Positions 1-9,247 of a stretch of DNA of 64,000 bases are shown here, piece after piece (position 1 is the first letter of the stretch; every line of letters starts with the position of its first letter). Location: contig MTSC01000062.1 in NCBI GenBank assembly GCA_002368545.1, forward strand, positions 50,440 to 114,439, given 5' to 3'. Both the position numbers and the translations under genes were made by a program. This DNA comes from Ramichloridium luteum (Eukaryota > Ascomycota > Dothideomycetes > Mycosphaerellales > Dissoconiaceae). The notes below the pieces were generated by a model, which saw only the letters and a list, made by a program, of their open reading frames with translations, did no database searches and was not told where the DNA came from.

Positions 1-603
1 CTGAGGTTGGTGACGCGGCAACGATGCATGAGGCTTACAATGGTCACGTTTGCGCCAATGGCTGATGAATCATCGTGAGTCAATGTCATTCACGAGAAGA
101 GAGCCCTGCCACTCCCTTGAGAGATGTCTTGATCAAGAAGACAAAATCGCGTCTTCAGTTCATCAAGATGGAGGGCCCACGAAAAGCAGAATGGCCAGGG
201 CAGGTTGTCCCGCCCTTTAGCATCAACTCCACCCGGCACGTGGCAGCGTGCCGAAATTTCGTGCATGATTGGGGGTCGGCCGCCCAACTTGGTATCGAAC
301 CCTAAAAATTGCGTGGGGATCGCCGCGAAAATGTGATAAAAATTGAGAGATGGGATTGCACAATTCGCGATCCTTTGTTCGCAGCAACGATCTCGTGACT
401 GGACTCCCGCACAAGCGACCGAGTTGAAAGACTTCCATTGCTGAAGTATTTGGAAGAACCGACAATCCCGGTGTCACAAACTTGCGTCGGTTCAGACGGC
501 AAGATTTAATCGAATTGCACGGACAGCTCATATTGACGACTTCACAATTGTGATAAGAGTTAAATTAACTTTCGAATCCAGTACAATACAATCAGAGGCA
601 GAA
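1..603. other. Upstream flank of MTD1, no gene seen
   Basis: No reading frame here has a recognisable domain. Short open frames exist on both strands but none starts with a well-placed ATG and shows a coherent protein. The last 100-150 bases are the presumed promoter and 5' leader of the MTD1 gene. Confidence 0.5.
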
Positions 604-1674
604 ATGGCGGCCTCCACAAGTTCATGCAAGACCGTATTGGCGTCGTCGATCGCCAAATCGCTCATCACGGAGGTCAAGGCCGATGTGGCCGCCTTGCCCC
701 GAACGCCGCGCCTCCACGGCTTTCTCGCAAACCAAGATCCTGCCGCGAGGATGTACGCGGACTGGACGGCGAAGACCTGCAAGGAGCAGTAAGGCGGAAG
801 ATTGTGACCTGCATTGTTACTACACAGCTGACCGTCGATCACGTAGTGGTGTGGAGTTCGTCCTGCGCGAAGTCGACCGGGAGGAGCTCGAGAACGAGAT
901 CCAGATCGCCAACACCGACGACGGTGTCGACGGCATGATCGTCTACTATCCCGTGTTCGACTCGCGGCGCGACCAGACGCTGCAGTGGACCGTCAGCATG
1001 TACAAGGACGTCGAGGGCCTGTCGCCGCAGCTGATCAGCAACATGTACCAGAACATCCGCTTCCTGGACGCGCCCACGAACACACAGAAGTCCATCATCC
1101 CCTGCACGCCGCTCGCGATCGTCAAGATCCTCGAGCACCTGCAGATCTACAACACCTTCCTCGATTACGGCAAGCGGCTCTTCGGCCGCCGTATCACGGT
1201 GATCAACCGCAGTGAGGTCGTCGGCCGCCCGCTCGCGGCGCTGCTGGCCAACGATGGCGCGGAGGTCTACAGCGTCGACGTCACCGGCGTGCAGCAGTTC
1301 TCGCGCGGCTCAGGCTTGAAGAAGCAAAAGCACGAGGTGAAGGATCTCGAGGGCTGGACGCTTGAGCAATGCCTAGCCGTCAGCGAGGTGGTTATCAGTG
1401 GCGTGCCGGGCGACAAGTTCAAAGTGCCGACGAACCTCGTGCGAGAAGGCGCCGTCTGTATCAACTTTTCGACGGAAAAGGTAAGCGTGGAAGGGCGATG
1501 TGATGTTTGTCGAAGACATGCTAACGGCTCGTTCGGCAGAACTTCACCCCCGACATCAAGGAGAAGGCTTCGATCTTCGTGCCGGCCATCGGCAAGATGA
1601 CCATTCTCATCCTGATACGAAATCTCATCCAGCTTGTTCATGCGCAGGAGTCGCTGCGGAAAGGTGGATTGTAA
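604..1674 (+). CDS. MTD1: Methylenetetrahydrofolate dehydrogenase (NAD+)
   Basis: This cytosolic enzyme oxidises 5,10-methylene-THF to 5,10-methenyl-THF with NAD+, in one-carbon/purine metabolism. Three exons are inferred: 604-788, 847-1480, 1540-1674, giving 317 aa, close to yeast Mtd1 (320). Intron 1 opens with GTAAGG and ends CGTAG; intron 2 opens with GTAAGC and ends GGCAG; both joins keep frame. Seen in the protein: a YADWTAK segment at residues 51-57 carrying the family's Tyr/Lys pair, a PCTPLAIVKILE block that is a signature of the family, and INRSEVVGRP near residue 180 at the dinucleotide-binding fold. The C-terminus (KASIFVPAIGKMTI) also fits. It is the monofunctional fungal form, without the cyclohydrolase/synthetase parts of C1-THF synthase. 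The ATG at 604 is the first in-frame ATG and gives the expected N-terminus. Confidence 0.95.
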
Positions 1675-2810
1675 AGCTTAGCCGGTGAACGGCAAGATTG
1701 TCGTTCATGCCTGAAAGCACGTTCAAATTGCATGGACTCGTTTTAAGCCAGATCGATGGTTTAGAAGATACAGCGATCATCACCCGAGGCACGAGCAGAG
1801 GGAATTGATGATGTGCGCCCTTCTATAAGGATGACGCTTGATGATTTCGTTACGTTCGCAATAAAACCATTACTTGTACAGAACCTGCGCCGACCACATA
1901 TCACCACGACCGCCATGACATTCAAGCAGACTCCAAGTATCCGGAAGAGCTCTATGTTGCTTCCTGAATGTTGTCCCCAGCTAGAGCATGCTAGTCATAG
2001 GCTTGATGACAATCATCAATACGTTGAATGGTTGGATGACTGTGGTGGTCTTCATCGCGGAGTGCAGCTCCATTGGGAAACTGGAACTTGCCCAGTGCCT
2101 GGAGTAGAAGGTGCCATTACATAAGCTTTGCATTGGCGCCTTCAACCTTTGGGCGTCAGGAGGTCCACCATCGATGCTACCATCATCCGGCGACGAAGGG
2201 TGTGACCGATACATCTCCCATTACTCCTGGACATGCCAGCATTCTCGAGTTTCTTTCGTCATGCTCGGATGCACTGTTGTCGAATACTGCCGCCCTACTG
2301 TTGACCAGGGGGACCCGCGACTTGATTACACGCCAGTCGCTCTCGTTTGCCGCCCGTTGTTCATTGATGCTTGCGAGTGTCCAAGCTCATTGTATCTATG
2401 GTAGTGCCGATAATGCTGCTGCCTTGTTGGCCTGGGAAGGGCAGAAAGCGGCTATATACTGTAGCGCCGACTGACTCGTGGCCGCGATCAGCCGTTCCGC
2501 CCCACCCAAGGTCCATCTTTCGGGTTCAAGACGTGCAATTTTTACGAGGAATTTCCATCAAGGGTCAAGCGTGACACGAGTGGCGTTCAAATGCGGCCTC
2601 TGATTGCTCAGTTCGCCTATCCTCCTTAAGCATGTGAAGCTCGTGATCGCATTGGCATATGCCATATTCCCCCCACAGTCGTGCAGAACCCTTGTCGAGA
2701 AGTGATCGAAGTGGTATCTGCAGGACTTCGGTTGGGACAGAAGTATTAATATCCCTTCCCTTGTGCGCAATGAATGCTGTGTCGACTTCGTCTTGAGCAA
2801 ATCGACTATC
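1675..2810. other. Intergenic, MTD1 to hydroxylase gene
   Basis: No convincing gene. The middle holds one copy of a diverged segment that recurs at about 7.94-8.13 kb (listed separately). A minus-strand reading across 1981-2214 stays open and aligns residue for residue over a short stretch with the other copy, so this may be an old coding relic. The last few hundred bases should hold the promoter of the hydroxylase gene at 2811. Confidence 0.5.
2055..2275. repeat. Diverged duplicated segment, copy 1
   Basis: It shares ordered similarity blocks with 7940-8135: ATTACATAAGCTT followed by GCATTG and CGC, then GGGCGT, then GTGTGACCGA, then TTCTCGA followed by a C/T-rich CTTTCG. The order is the same and the spacing similar (about 83 and 41 bases here, 66 and 44 in the other copy). 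Both lie in the same orientation. I judged this by eye; limits are approximate. Confidence 0.55.
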
Positions 2811-3905
2811 ATGGGCCAAACCGCGACCCCTTTGCAACCTTTCCGATCGACCTGGCATGACGACCCAAGCAAGTGGGATTGGCGTCATCAGATATTCAGT
2901 CGGCTCGATGTATACCGCGACGATGCCAACCACAAATACCCTGTCTTCAAGAAGACGGATCCGATACCTCACGCTAGAATCGAGAAGATAAACATTTGGA
3001 TCCTTGCACACGCTGTGTGGCCGATGCTTGTCCAAGCAGCATTCAAGCACTATTGGGGCAGAAATATGCCAGCCGTCGCGGTGGTTGCATTGTATTCATT
3101 GGCGTTCCAATTCAACAGTGTGCACACAATATCCAAGATCAAGAAAGTTGCCCTACGGTAAGTGTCTTTCCGATGAGCTGCTGAGATTCGGGTACTAATC
3201 GCTGTCGCTTCTAGTACTGGGTTTCTCGATGGCGATAAACACCCCCGGGACAGGCTGCCAGATGCCTATATCAACAAGGGGCTACGAGCACTTCCGATTC
3301 TCCTTACCTCCCGTTCGATCATGTCGGTCTTTCTCTCTTATCGGTCGAGCGACCCAATCGGATTGACCTGGTGGCTTCCTCTGGAGCTCATACTCTACTC
3401 AATCGCCGTCGACTTATTTTTCTACATCTACCACCGGTCATGTCACGAAGTGGACTTTTTGTGGCAATACCACCGCACCCACCATCTGACCAAGCATCCC
3501 ACACCACTCTTGTCGATATACGCTGATCAAGAGCAAGAGGTCATTGAGGCCGTCATCGTCCCCGTCCTATCGTATGCGACGCTGAAGCTGCTCGGGCTGC
3601 CGATGGGGTTCTACGATTGGTGGGTATGTCATCAGTACATCATCTTTGCTGAAGTACTTGGACACAGTGGACTACGAGTGCATGCCTCCACCCCAGGTCT
3701 ATCCTCACTCGTGTTGAAGCTTATCGGGGCTGAGCTGGTCGTCGAAGATCACGACCTGCACCATCGGCATGGATGGAAAAAGAGTTGCAACTACGGCAAA
3801 CAGACGCGGTTATGGGACAAGTTGTTTGGCACGTGTGGTGATCGCATCGAGACCACCAACGTGAACGTAGACTATGAAAACACGGTGGAGTGGCCATTGT
3901 TCTGA
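2811..3905 (+). CDS. Fatty acid hydroxylase / sterol desaturase superfamily protein
   Basis: This is a membrane-bound di-iron oxygenase of the ERG3/SUR2/C4-methylsterol-oxidase type, probably acting in the ER on a lipid or sterol; the substrate cannot be told from sequence. Two exons, 2811-3157 and 3215-3905, are joined across a 57-nt intron (GTAAGT..TTCTAG, with an ACTAAT branch region) to give 345 aa. The histidine clusters that bind iron are visible: HRSCH at about 189-193, HRTHH at 202-206 and HDLHH at 295-299, with further histidines near 255-266. Hydrophobic stretches lie at about 60-80, 90-105 and 165-190, as expected for a membrane enzyme. The N-terminal 55 residues are polar and carry several acidic and Trp residues. 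It has no metabolic-cluster neighbours. The ATG at 2811 is the first in-frame ATG; the frame stays open a little upstream without another ATG. Confidence 0.85.
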
Positions 3906-4709
3906 TCAGCGCAAATTAAGCTCGCAGCCGCTGAGATCGCCAAGATGTCAGTATCTATCAAATGCAAGAGGCCGATGATGACGATTTTGGATATGTTATA
4001 TAGTCATAATCATCACTCATTATTCTTGTTAATTAAACAATGATAAAGCCAGGCAGCACACCCTGTAAACTCGATCCCGGCATCAATCTGTCCGAGCTCG
4101 AGTGTGGACGCACCACCCCTCTAAGACACACTGACGATTTCATCAACGCATGCATCGAGTGCGTTTTCGGATCGTTCGATGCGCTTCGACACAGGCTTCT
4201 TCACATCCTTGGCCACACGGTCCGCGCCTATCCTTTGCTAGTCCTCAAAGCTCATCACTCTTGCCGTGCCGACCTCACGTGAACGTGTCAACGCCGTACC
4301 TTGGCCTCGTCGTTGACATTGTGCGGGAAGGCATTACGTGCGGCACTCGACAACTTCTGATTTTCGTTTCTGTAAGCGCTGCCTCGGATCTCGGCCAAGA
4401 TCTTGCATATCATGCCGGATCAGATCTGGCACAACGGCGATGCGTTCTGTAGGGCACCGGCATCACCGGAATCGTCGGGGTCGCAAGAAGCAATGATCTC
4501 CGTGCTGACAATATTTGCTGACTTCAACGTCGGACACCACAGTGTGCAGTAGTGGGCTCGTGCACGGTAGATCGCAGAGGGAGTGCCAATTACTTCATTT
4601 CAGCTCGCCCGTTCAAGTCAACAATTGATGACCTCGTCTGGGAAGATCACGCAGCGGATTCTACATCTTGGCAAGAATCAGTAAAGGGGAGTACTCGCGA
4701 TAAGATATG
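3906..4709. other. Intergenic, nothing convincing
   Basis: Downstream flank of the hydroxylase gene. An AT-rich stretch at about 3975-4045 may include its polyadenylation region. Several overlapping plus-strand open frames at 4040-4850 show no domain, signal peptide or coherent composition. Confidence 0.45.
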
Positions 4710-4905
4710 TTATGGCTCATTCAAAATCAAGCGAGGATTCTCGCGTACTGCCTCAAGAAATGTGTTAATGTTGAATTTGTCTCCTAGCTGGAAGTCTTGC
4801 CCCGCCCATGGTTCTGGTGAGAGTATTTCCCATCGTTGTTGGAACTCTTGACTACCTCGTACAGCATCGTGATACTTAATCATCTCCTGCTCGATGTATC
4901 GTCGA
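4710..4905 (-). pseudogene. Possible relic of a third copy of the secreted protein family
   Basis: Just downstream of the cysteine-rich protein gene and on the same strand, another frame encodes about 65 residues with a protein-like composition. It contains EQEM, compared with EEEM in the neighbour, and ends with AVRENPRL, compared with QVRADPDL in the neighbour and NSVRGNSAL in the decayed copy at 6.2 kb. These blocks come in the same order as in the neighbour, with a shorter spacer. It has no start codon of its own, no signal peptide and no Cys-rich tail. It could instead be an alternative 3' exon of the neighbour, or a chance frame. The alignment is by eye and weak. Confidence 0.3.
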
Positions 4906-4909
4906 CGAT

Positions 4910-5536
4910 CTAGCAAGCGTCGACGATCGGAGTGGTAATGTAATAGCACCTGAATCTGTAGCAGTGATTGCACCAGTCCGCCCAGGCGACGCAGGTACGC
5001 TGAGATTGGCATCTGCTCGGCCCACATCTCGTAAGGACTCGCGCCTCCAGGTCGCGCTTAGCATTAGCTGGAGTATCCATCACTCGTTGCTTGGTTTCGA
5101 TGACCCAAGCTTGGGCTTGCTGGCGAAGATCAGGGTCTGCGCGGACTTGCTGTAGAAGGTCGTCGAAGTAGGTGATGTCGAAATCGTAGTGCTCGTCGCC
5201 GATATCATCTGTAGGGAGATCACCAGAGAACTCGTTGACGTACATTTTGGTCATCTTGGCGACAGGTTTGTCATCTTCGCTGACCAGCCAGAGATAACCC
5301 TCGTCGTCAACATTGTAGGCAGTGATGAACTCGATTGTGTTCATTTCTTCTTCCGTTGCATTGCCAACACTGGTGGAGTACTTGTAGAATTTCTCGCCAG
5401 TATCAGTGTTGAGGAAAAGCGGATTGGCTTTGTCGATGACATAGTCAGGAATCGCAATGTTGCTTCTAGTGCCACGACAGCCGTATGCAGCAGCGACAGC
5501 CGCAAAGGCGAGAGAGACGAAGACTTTGAGATGCAT
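4910..5536 (-). CDS. Small secreted cysteine-rich protein, unknown function
   Basis: The single exon encodes 208 aa. The start used is the ATG at 5536, because it puts a classic signal peptide (MHLKVFVSLAFAAVAAAYG) at the very N-terminus and has A at -3; an ATG five codons upstream (5551) is also in frame. The mature part is acidic for about 140 residues and then changes character. A dibasic KR (a possible Kex2 site) near residue 160 is followed by a tail of about 47 residues with seven cysteines (CGPSRC, TC, WCNHC, RC, AC). One further Cys follows the signal peptide, making eight. I know no named domain that fits. The architecture, signal peptide plus propeptide plus Cys-rich tail, is that of fungal secreted peptides and candidate effectors, but function is unknown. 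A decayed paralogue lies at 6179-6790. Confidence 0.7.
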   Translation of the reverse strand: MHLKVFVSLAFAAVAAAYGCRGTRSNIAIPDYVIDKANPLFLNTDTGEKFYKYSTSVGNATEEEMNTIEFITAYNVDDEGYLWLVSEDDKPVAKMTKMYVNEFSGDLPTDDIGDEHYDFDITYFDDLLQQVRADPDLRQQAQAWVIETKQRVMDTPANAKRDLEARVLTRCGPSRCQSQRTCVAWADWCNHCYRFRCYYITTPIVDAC

Positions 5537-6178
5537 GATAGTACCGTGCATAGATAGGGAGCTGAGGAGCTTGACGGTGAACAGAGCTGATCTTTTCGGA
5601 GAAAGGAACGATCTTATACACCCGTATATGGACTTCGTAATCAGAGAAGCACAGCTCTGCTAAATCATACACCCCCACGACTCACACGAGCCCGTAATGA
5701 GCTGAGCATAATGGGAAGCGCAAGACTTTCCTCGGCAAGACCCAGAGCAAGATGGGCCTTCGCTGATTAGAGTGCTGAACGATCGGATGTGGATGCCGTC
5801 CTTACCGGGCCGCCCATATTCATGCTGTGCCGCACATACTGACAGCCGGGAATGAACAAAGAGTCGTAGCGTCTATCCCTGCATCGAAACGCGCGTACAA
5901 TGAGTCCTCGTGAGGGAGTGGCACCTGACGCCTCGCCTCGAGGGGCATCCTGCGTCGAGATACGGATGTTGTCCTCTTCGATGCGAATCGATTGCACGCG
6001 AGCTCGATCTTCGAGGGATCAAGGGTTTTTGGAAAGGAGCCAACACGTTTAGTGACTGGGGGTTAGGAGCCATCGAGCGAGGTACACTTGGAAAGGGTCA
6101 CGTGAAGACAATACGACGACCTTTATTCTTAAAGCAATACTTGATTCTCGAAACCTCCACCTACCTTACGACCAGGGC
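5537..6178. other. Intergenic between two related genes
   Basis: Shared upstream space between the minus-strand secreted-protein gene and the plus-strand decayed paralogue, which are arranged head to head. No signal-peptide-like reading is visible before the decayed copy. No other gene seen. Confidence 0.45.
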
Positions 6179-6790
6179 TTGAGCAGGAAATACACGATGG
6201 CACAACGTTCGGCCGCAGCACATTCGGCTACCTTCGAGCATCGCGCCGATTGGTACATCAATGATACATTCGATGCAACTGCTGACGAATTGCGCGCGAT
6301 CGAGTACATGTGCCAATTCATCCCAGCACAGTCTCCAAGTCCTGGACTGCCAGATGATAGATCAATCTGGCTGATGAACGAGCAAAACGAGTCAATCTTA
6401 CAGATCAGCCCTCGACATCCTTTATATACGCTCTCGATGCTTGGACCCATTGACGACGACGACGATGAGGAAGATGCCAGAGATGAGTTGAACGCACTTA
6501 CTTTCGACTATTCCCCTGAGCGGTTCCAAGAAATGATCAACAGCGTTCGAGGAAATAGCGCCCTCGAACAAGAATCGAAAGTATGGTGGGATCAGATCAA
6601 GAGTCTGCCGCCTGGTGCACGTCTGGCCAGAGGAGGTTGCCCTCGTATGGACTGAGACTACGGGGAAGGGTTGCCACGGAACCGTGCAGACATGTTGGGT
6701 TCGCGACCGGCTGCTTTTGTCACTGGTTGCATTCCTTCTCACTGGTCAGCAACGGGAGGTGTGTCGCAGCGACAGCCGTATCGTCGTGGA
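6179..6790 (+). pseudogene. Decayed paralogue of the secreted Cys-rich protein
   Basis: A frame open from 6179 to 6655 encodes residues that align along the neighbour at 4910-5536: ATADELRAIEY with ATEEEMNTIEF, IWLMNEQ with LWLVSED, and RFQEMINSVRGNSALEQES with YFDDLLQQVRADPDLRQQA. The frame stops just where the Cys-rich tail should begin. Matches to the tail continue in the other two plus-strand frames (a TCW block near 6690, then a GCFCHW block near 6713). The tail is therefore broken by at least two frame changes. I also see no signal peptide at the front. A small intron (GTATGG at 6644 to GCAG at about 6688) could bypass the first stop but would not restore the Cys pattern. Decay is the simpler reading; a diverged, expressed cytosolic protein is the alternative. 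Confidence 0.6.
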
Positions 6791-7939
6791 TGGAGATTGT
6801 GTGGACGATTACCTCTCAACCATGGACGCTTGATAGCAGAAATGACCGAGTGATAGCCTACTTGAATAACACATACCCACCAAATGATCCCTCCGATCGT
6901 CTTCATGAGTCCAACGTCGGCATTAGTCTGGTTGTCGGGCTGAATGCTTATCATGTGTGATAAGCACGGCATGTCAGTGCCGAGCCATGCGGGTCAGGTG
7001 GGAGAGTTTCATAGGTATTAAGACTGACGAAATATTAGGACCCCGCTTGGCCGTCCTGAACACTCCCGCTTTTCCCTTGCTGAAACCCAATGAGTCGTTA
7101 CCCGCAGCAGCATTCTCGTCGTTGGCAGGGCGCTTTCCCTTTGCTTATCATCTTGCTTATCCTCTTTTTTACAATATTGTGTGTGTTTATACGGCTATTT
7201 CCCGGCCAGCTGTCCACTCATACATTTCACTGCTTCTTCTGGTTGATGATACAGTCGTACTCATTCACCTTCGAACGTTGGATCATACCGCGCAACATCG
7301 GCTTCGCAAGACTTCCGCTTTGCATCAATTCGTTCTGCCAATCGAAACTACAGGTCTGGCGGAATGTAATCTTTCGATTCATGTGTACCGGACCGTGCTA
7401 GACGTACTAAACTCGCGAGTAAGGTTCCCTGCGTGATCGTGATAAATTGGCGAGCCTCTTGTTCTGGGGATTTCTATCGAGACCAAAGGTCGAAATAGCA
7501 AAGCTAGCACGAGATGAAAGCTTCGCGTCATGGTCGCACGCGTGAAGGGACAAGAGCTTGTTGTCTCCTCAATGGTGGACATGCACGTGCACTGCATCAA
7601 ATCACTACCTGCCGCCTTTCATCACCTGTATATGCTTTGCGCGGCATGCTTATCGAGAACGCCTTTGCTCTTCCGATTTCAGGAATATTGACATCATTGC
7701 CGGAGACGCCTTGAACAAGTATAGGTATGCCAATGCCAGCTAGGAAAATTAAAGCCATTTCAGGACTACGTACGGGACTTTCTGTGGAACGTGCAAAACA
7801 TATCAAGGCCTGCCTAGGTATCTTCTCTGGTTGTGTATATATTTGGATGTCCCAATGGACGAAATGATAGGCGAATTGCTCGCACAGGAGTACTTAGCAC
7901 GCCCGGTTCTCTTCACATCTGTTTGGGTCAATCGAGGCT
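6791..7939. other. Intergenic, no gene seen
   Basis: Two short readings were considered: 7090-7401 on the plus strand, with one hydrophobic stretch, and 7597-7806 on the minus strand, with an AG/IPI-type hydrophobic stretch. Neither has a family match I can name, and both are short enough to be chance. The second may be part of an old relic together with the duplicated segment that follows. Confidence 0.4.
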
Positions 7940-8135
7940 TTGCGTCGCAGTCAACTCCTTGAGGTCAACACTTCAGGGCCGGCTGTCAGGGAGATTACAT
8001 AAGCTTCGCATTGACGCTCCGCGGGCGTAAGAATTTCTACCCTTTATTGGGAAAGTTCGAGTGTGTGACCGACGCGATTATCTACATTCATTGCATCCGG
8101 GCAGTTCTCGAATTACCTTCGGAGGATTGCATTAT
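7940..8135. repeat. Diverged duplicated segment, copy 2
   Basis: Counterpart of 2055-2275 in the same orientation. It ends about 55 bases before the start of the RRM gene, so it covers that gene's likely core promoter or leader. Read on the minus strand, both copies hold the same codons around a SLCN tetrapeptide, and a TGG in copy 1 corresponds to a TGA in copy 2. That hints at decayed coding sequence and not a regulatory element. Confidence 0.55.
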
Positions 8136-8187
8136 CAATTCAGTCGTTGAGTTTGTCGCCTAGCGGAGCATATTCCCAGATTTCACA

Positions 8188-9247
8188 ATGTAAGTCGCTG
8201 CGACCGAAGATGACCCTCTGGACTCAAGGGGGCGCCATCTCTGACCCTCTTTCTACAGGTTCGCCATCCGCCGCGCCGCCGTCCGCGCGCTCGCACGACC
8301 TGCGAGTCAAATATCCATCGTTCGCCCGTCGCCGCGATTCCAGCTGACGCAACAATTTGCGCCTGCCATCGCCCGGTCATTCCACCAATCCCTGCGATGG
8401 ATGAGCGAGGAGGACAAGAAGGCAGAGGAGGTCATTGAGAAGGAGATCGCGACACCTGATGCTGCTGAGGCATCGACCATCGCCGCCGCCACGGAGACCG
8501 CCGCCGCTGAGGAGACCGCCGCCGCCAAGGAGACCGCCGCCGCCACAGAGACCGCTGCCACCGAGGTAAACGCGACCCCGAGGGATTTTCCTGGCGGCGA
8601 GGTCTCCAGCCGGATCCTGTACATCGGCAACCTGTTCTTCGACGTCAACCTCCAGCAGCTGGAGTCCGAGTTCCGCAAGTACGGTAGCATCACCAACAGC
8701 CGGATCGTGCACGACGCCGATGGCCGGAGCAAGGGCTTCGGCTTCATCGAGTTCGCCACAGCTGAGGAGGCGCAGGAGGCCATCAGCGCCTGCGACCAGA
8801 AGGTCTTCCAGGGCCGACGCCTGTCTGTCCAATCCCACATTCCCCGGGAGCGGAAGCCACAACGCTACAGCGGCCCCCTGGGCAGCGGCTCCTACAGCTC
8901 CGGACCCCGCGAGCCGACCAGCACCCTCTTCATTGGCAACATGTCCTTCCAGATGAGCGACACGGATCTCAATGGTGCGTACGGACCCTGACTGAGGCGA
9001 CCTGTGAAACCCTCCCGCTGACCTGAATCTATCTCTAGAGCTGTTCCGCGATGTGAAGAACGTCGTCGGCGTCCGGGTCGCCATCGACCGCCGGACCGGC
9101 CAGCCCCGCGGCTTCGCCCACGCCGACTTCACCGATGTCACCAGCGCCTCCGCCGCGAAGGATTACCTTGCGGGCAAGACCATCTATGGCCGGACACTGC
9201 GCGTCGACTACTCGGGCAGGCAGAACGAGCGGCGCGAGCGCTCCTGA
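8188..9247 (+). CDS. Two-RRM RNA-binding protein, probably mitochondrial
   Basis: Three exons are inferred: 8188-8189, 8259-8974 and 9039-9247, giving 308 aa. The first intron (GTAAGT..CTACAG, 69 nt) splits the start codon as AT|G; without this splice no ATG precedes the N-terminal presequence. Residues 1-48 are Arg/Ala/Ser-rich without acids and contain RSFHQS, typical of fungal mitochondrial presequences. Residues 75-105 are an 18-bp tandem repeat translating as E-T-A-A-A-x. RRM1 has RNP2 LYIGNL (121-126) and RNP1 KGFGFIEF (159-166). RRM2 has RNP2 LFIGNM (224-229) and RNP1 RGFAHADF (263-270). The end is basic (GRQNERRERS). The likely role is binding RNA in mitochondria; targets are unknown. 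Intron 2 (GTGCGT..TCTAG) lies inside RRM2. Another reading would begin at the ATG at 8404 and give a cytosolic or nuclear form. Confidence 0.88.
8491..8562 (+). repeat. 18-bp coding tandem repeat (four units)
   Basis: Four 18-bp units encode T/E/K/T-E-T-A-A-A in the linker between presequence and first RRM. The central two units are nearly identical and the outer two have drifted. Unit number could vary between strains without breaking the frame. Confidence 0.85.

Noticed and set aside
285..305. TATCGAACCC resembling the reverse of a tRNA T-loop
   Set aside because: The flanking bases do not pair as a T-arm, and no A-box, anticodon arm or acceptor stem could be placed.
7090..7401. 103-codon plus-strand frame with a hydrophobic stretch
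   Set aside because: The single hydrophobic patch comes from T-rich DNA; no family resemblance and no gene context.
8377..9141. Long minus-strand open frame opposite the RRM gene
   Set aside because: It is the antisense shadow of GC-rich coding sequence; the plus strand has clear RRM motifs and splice sites.
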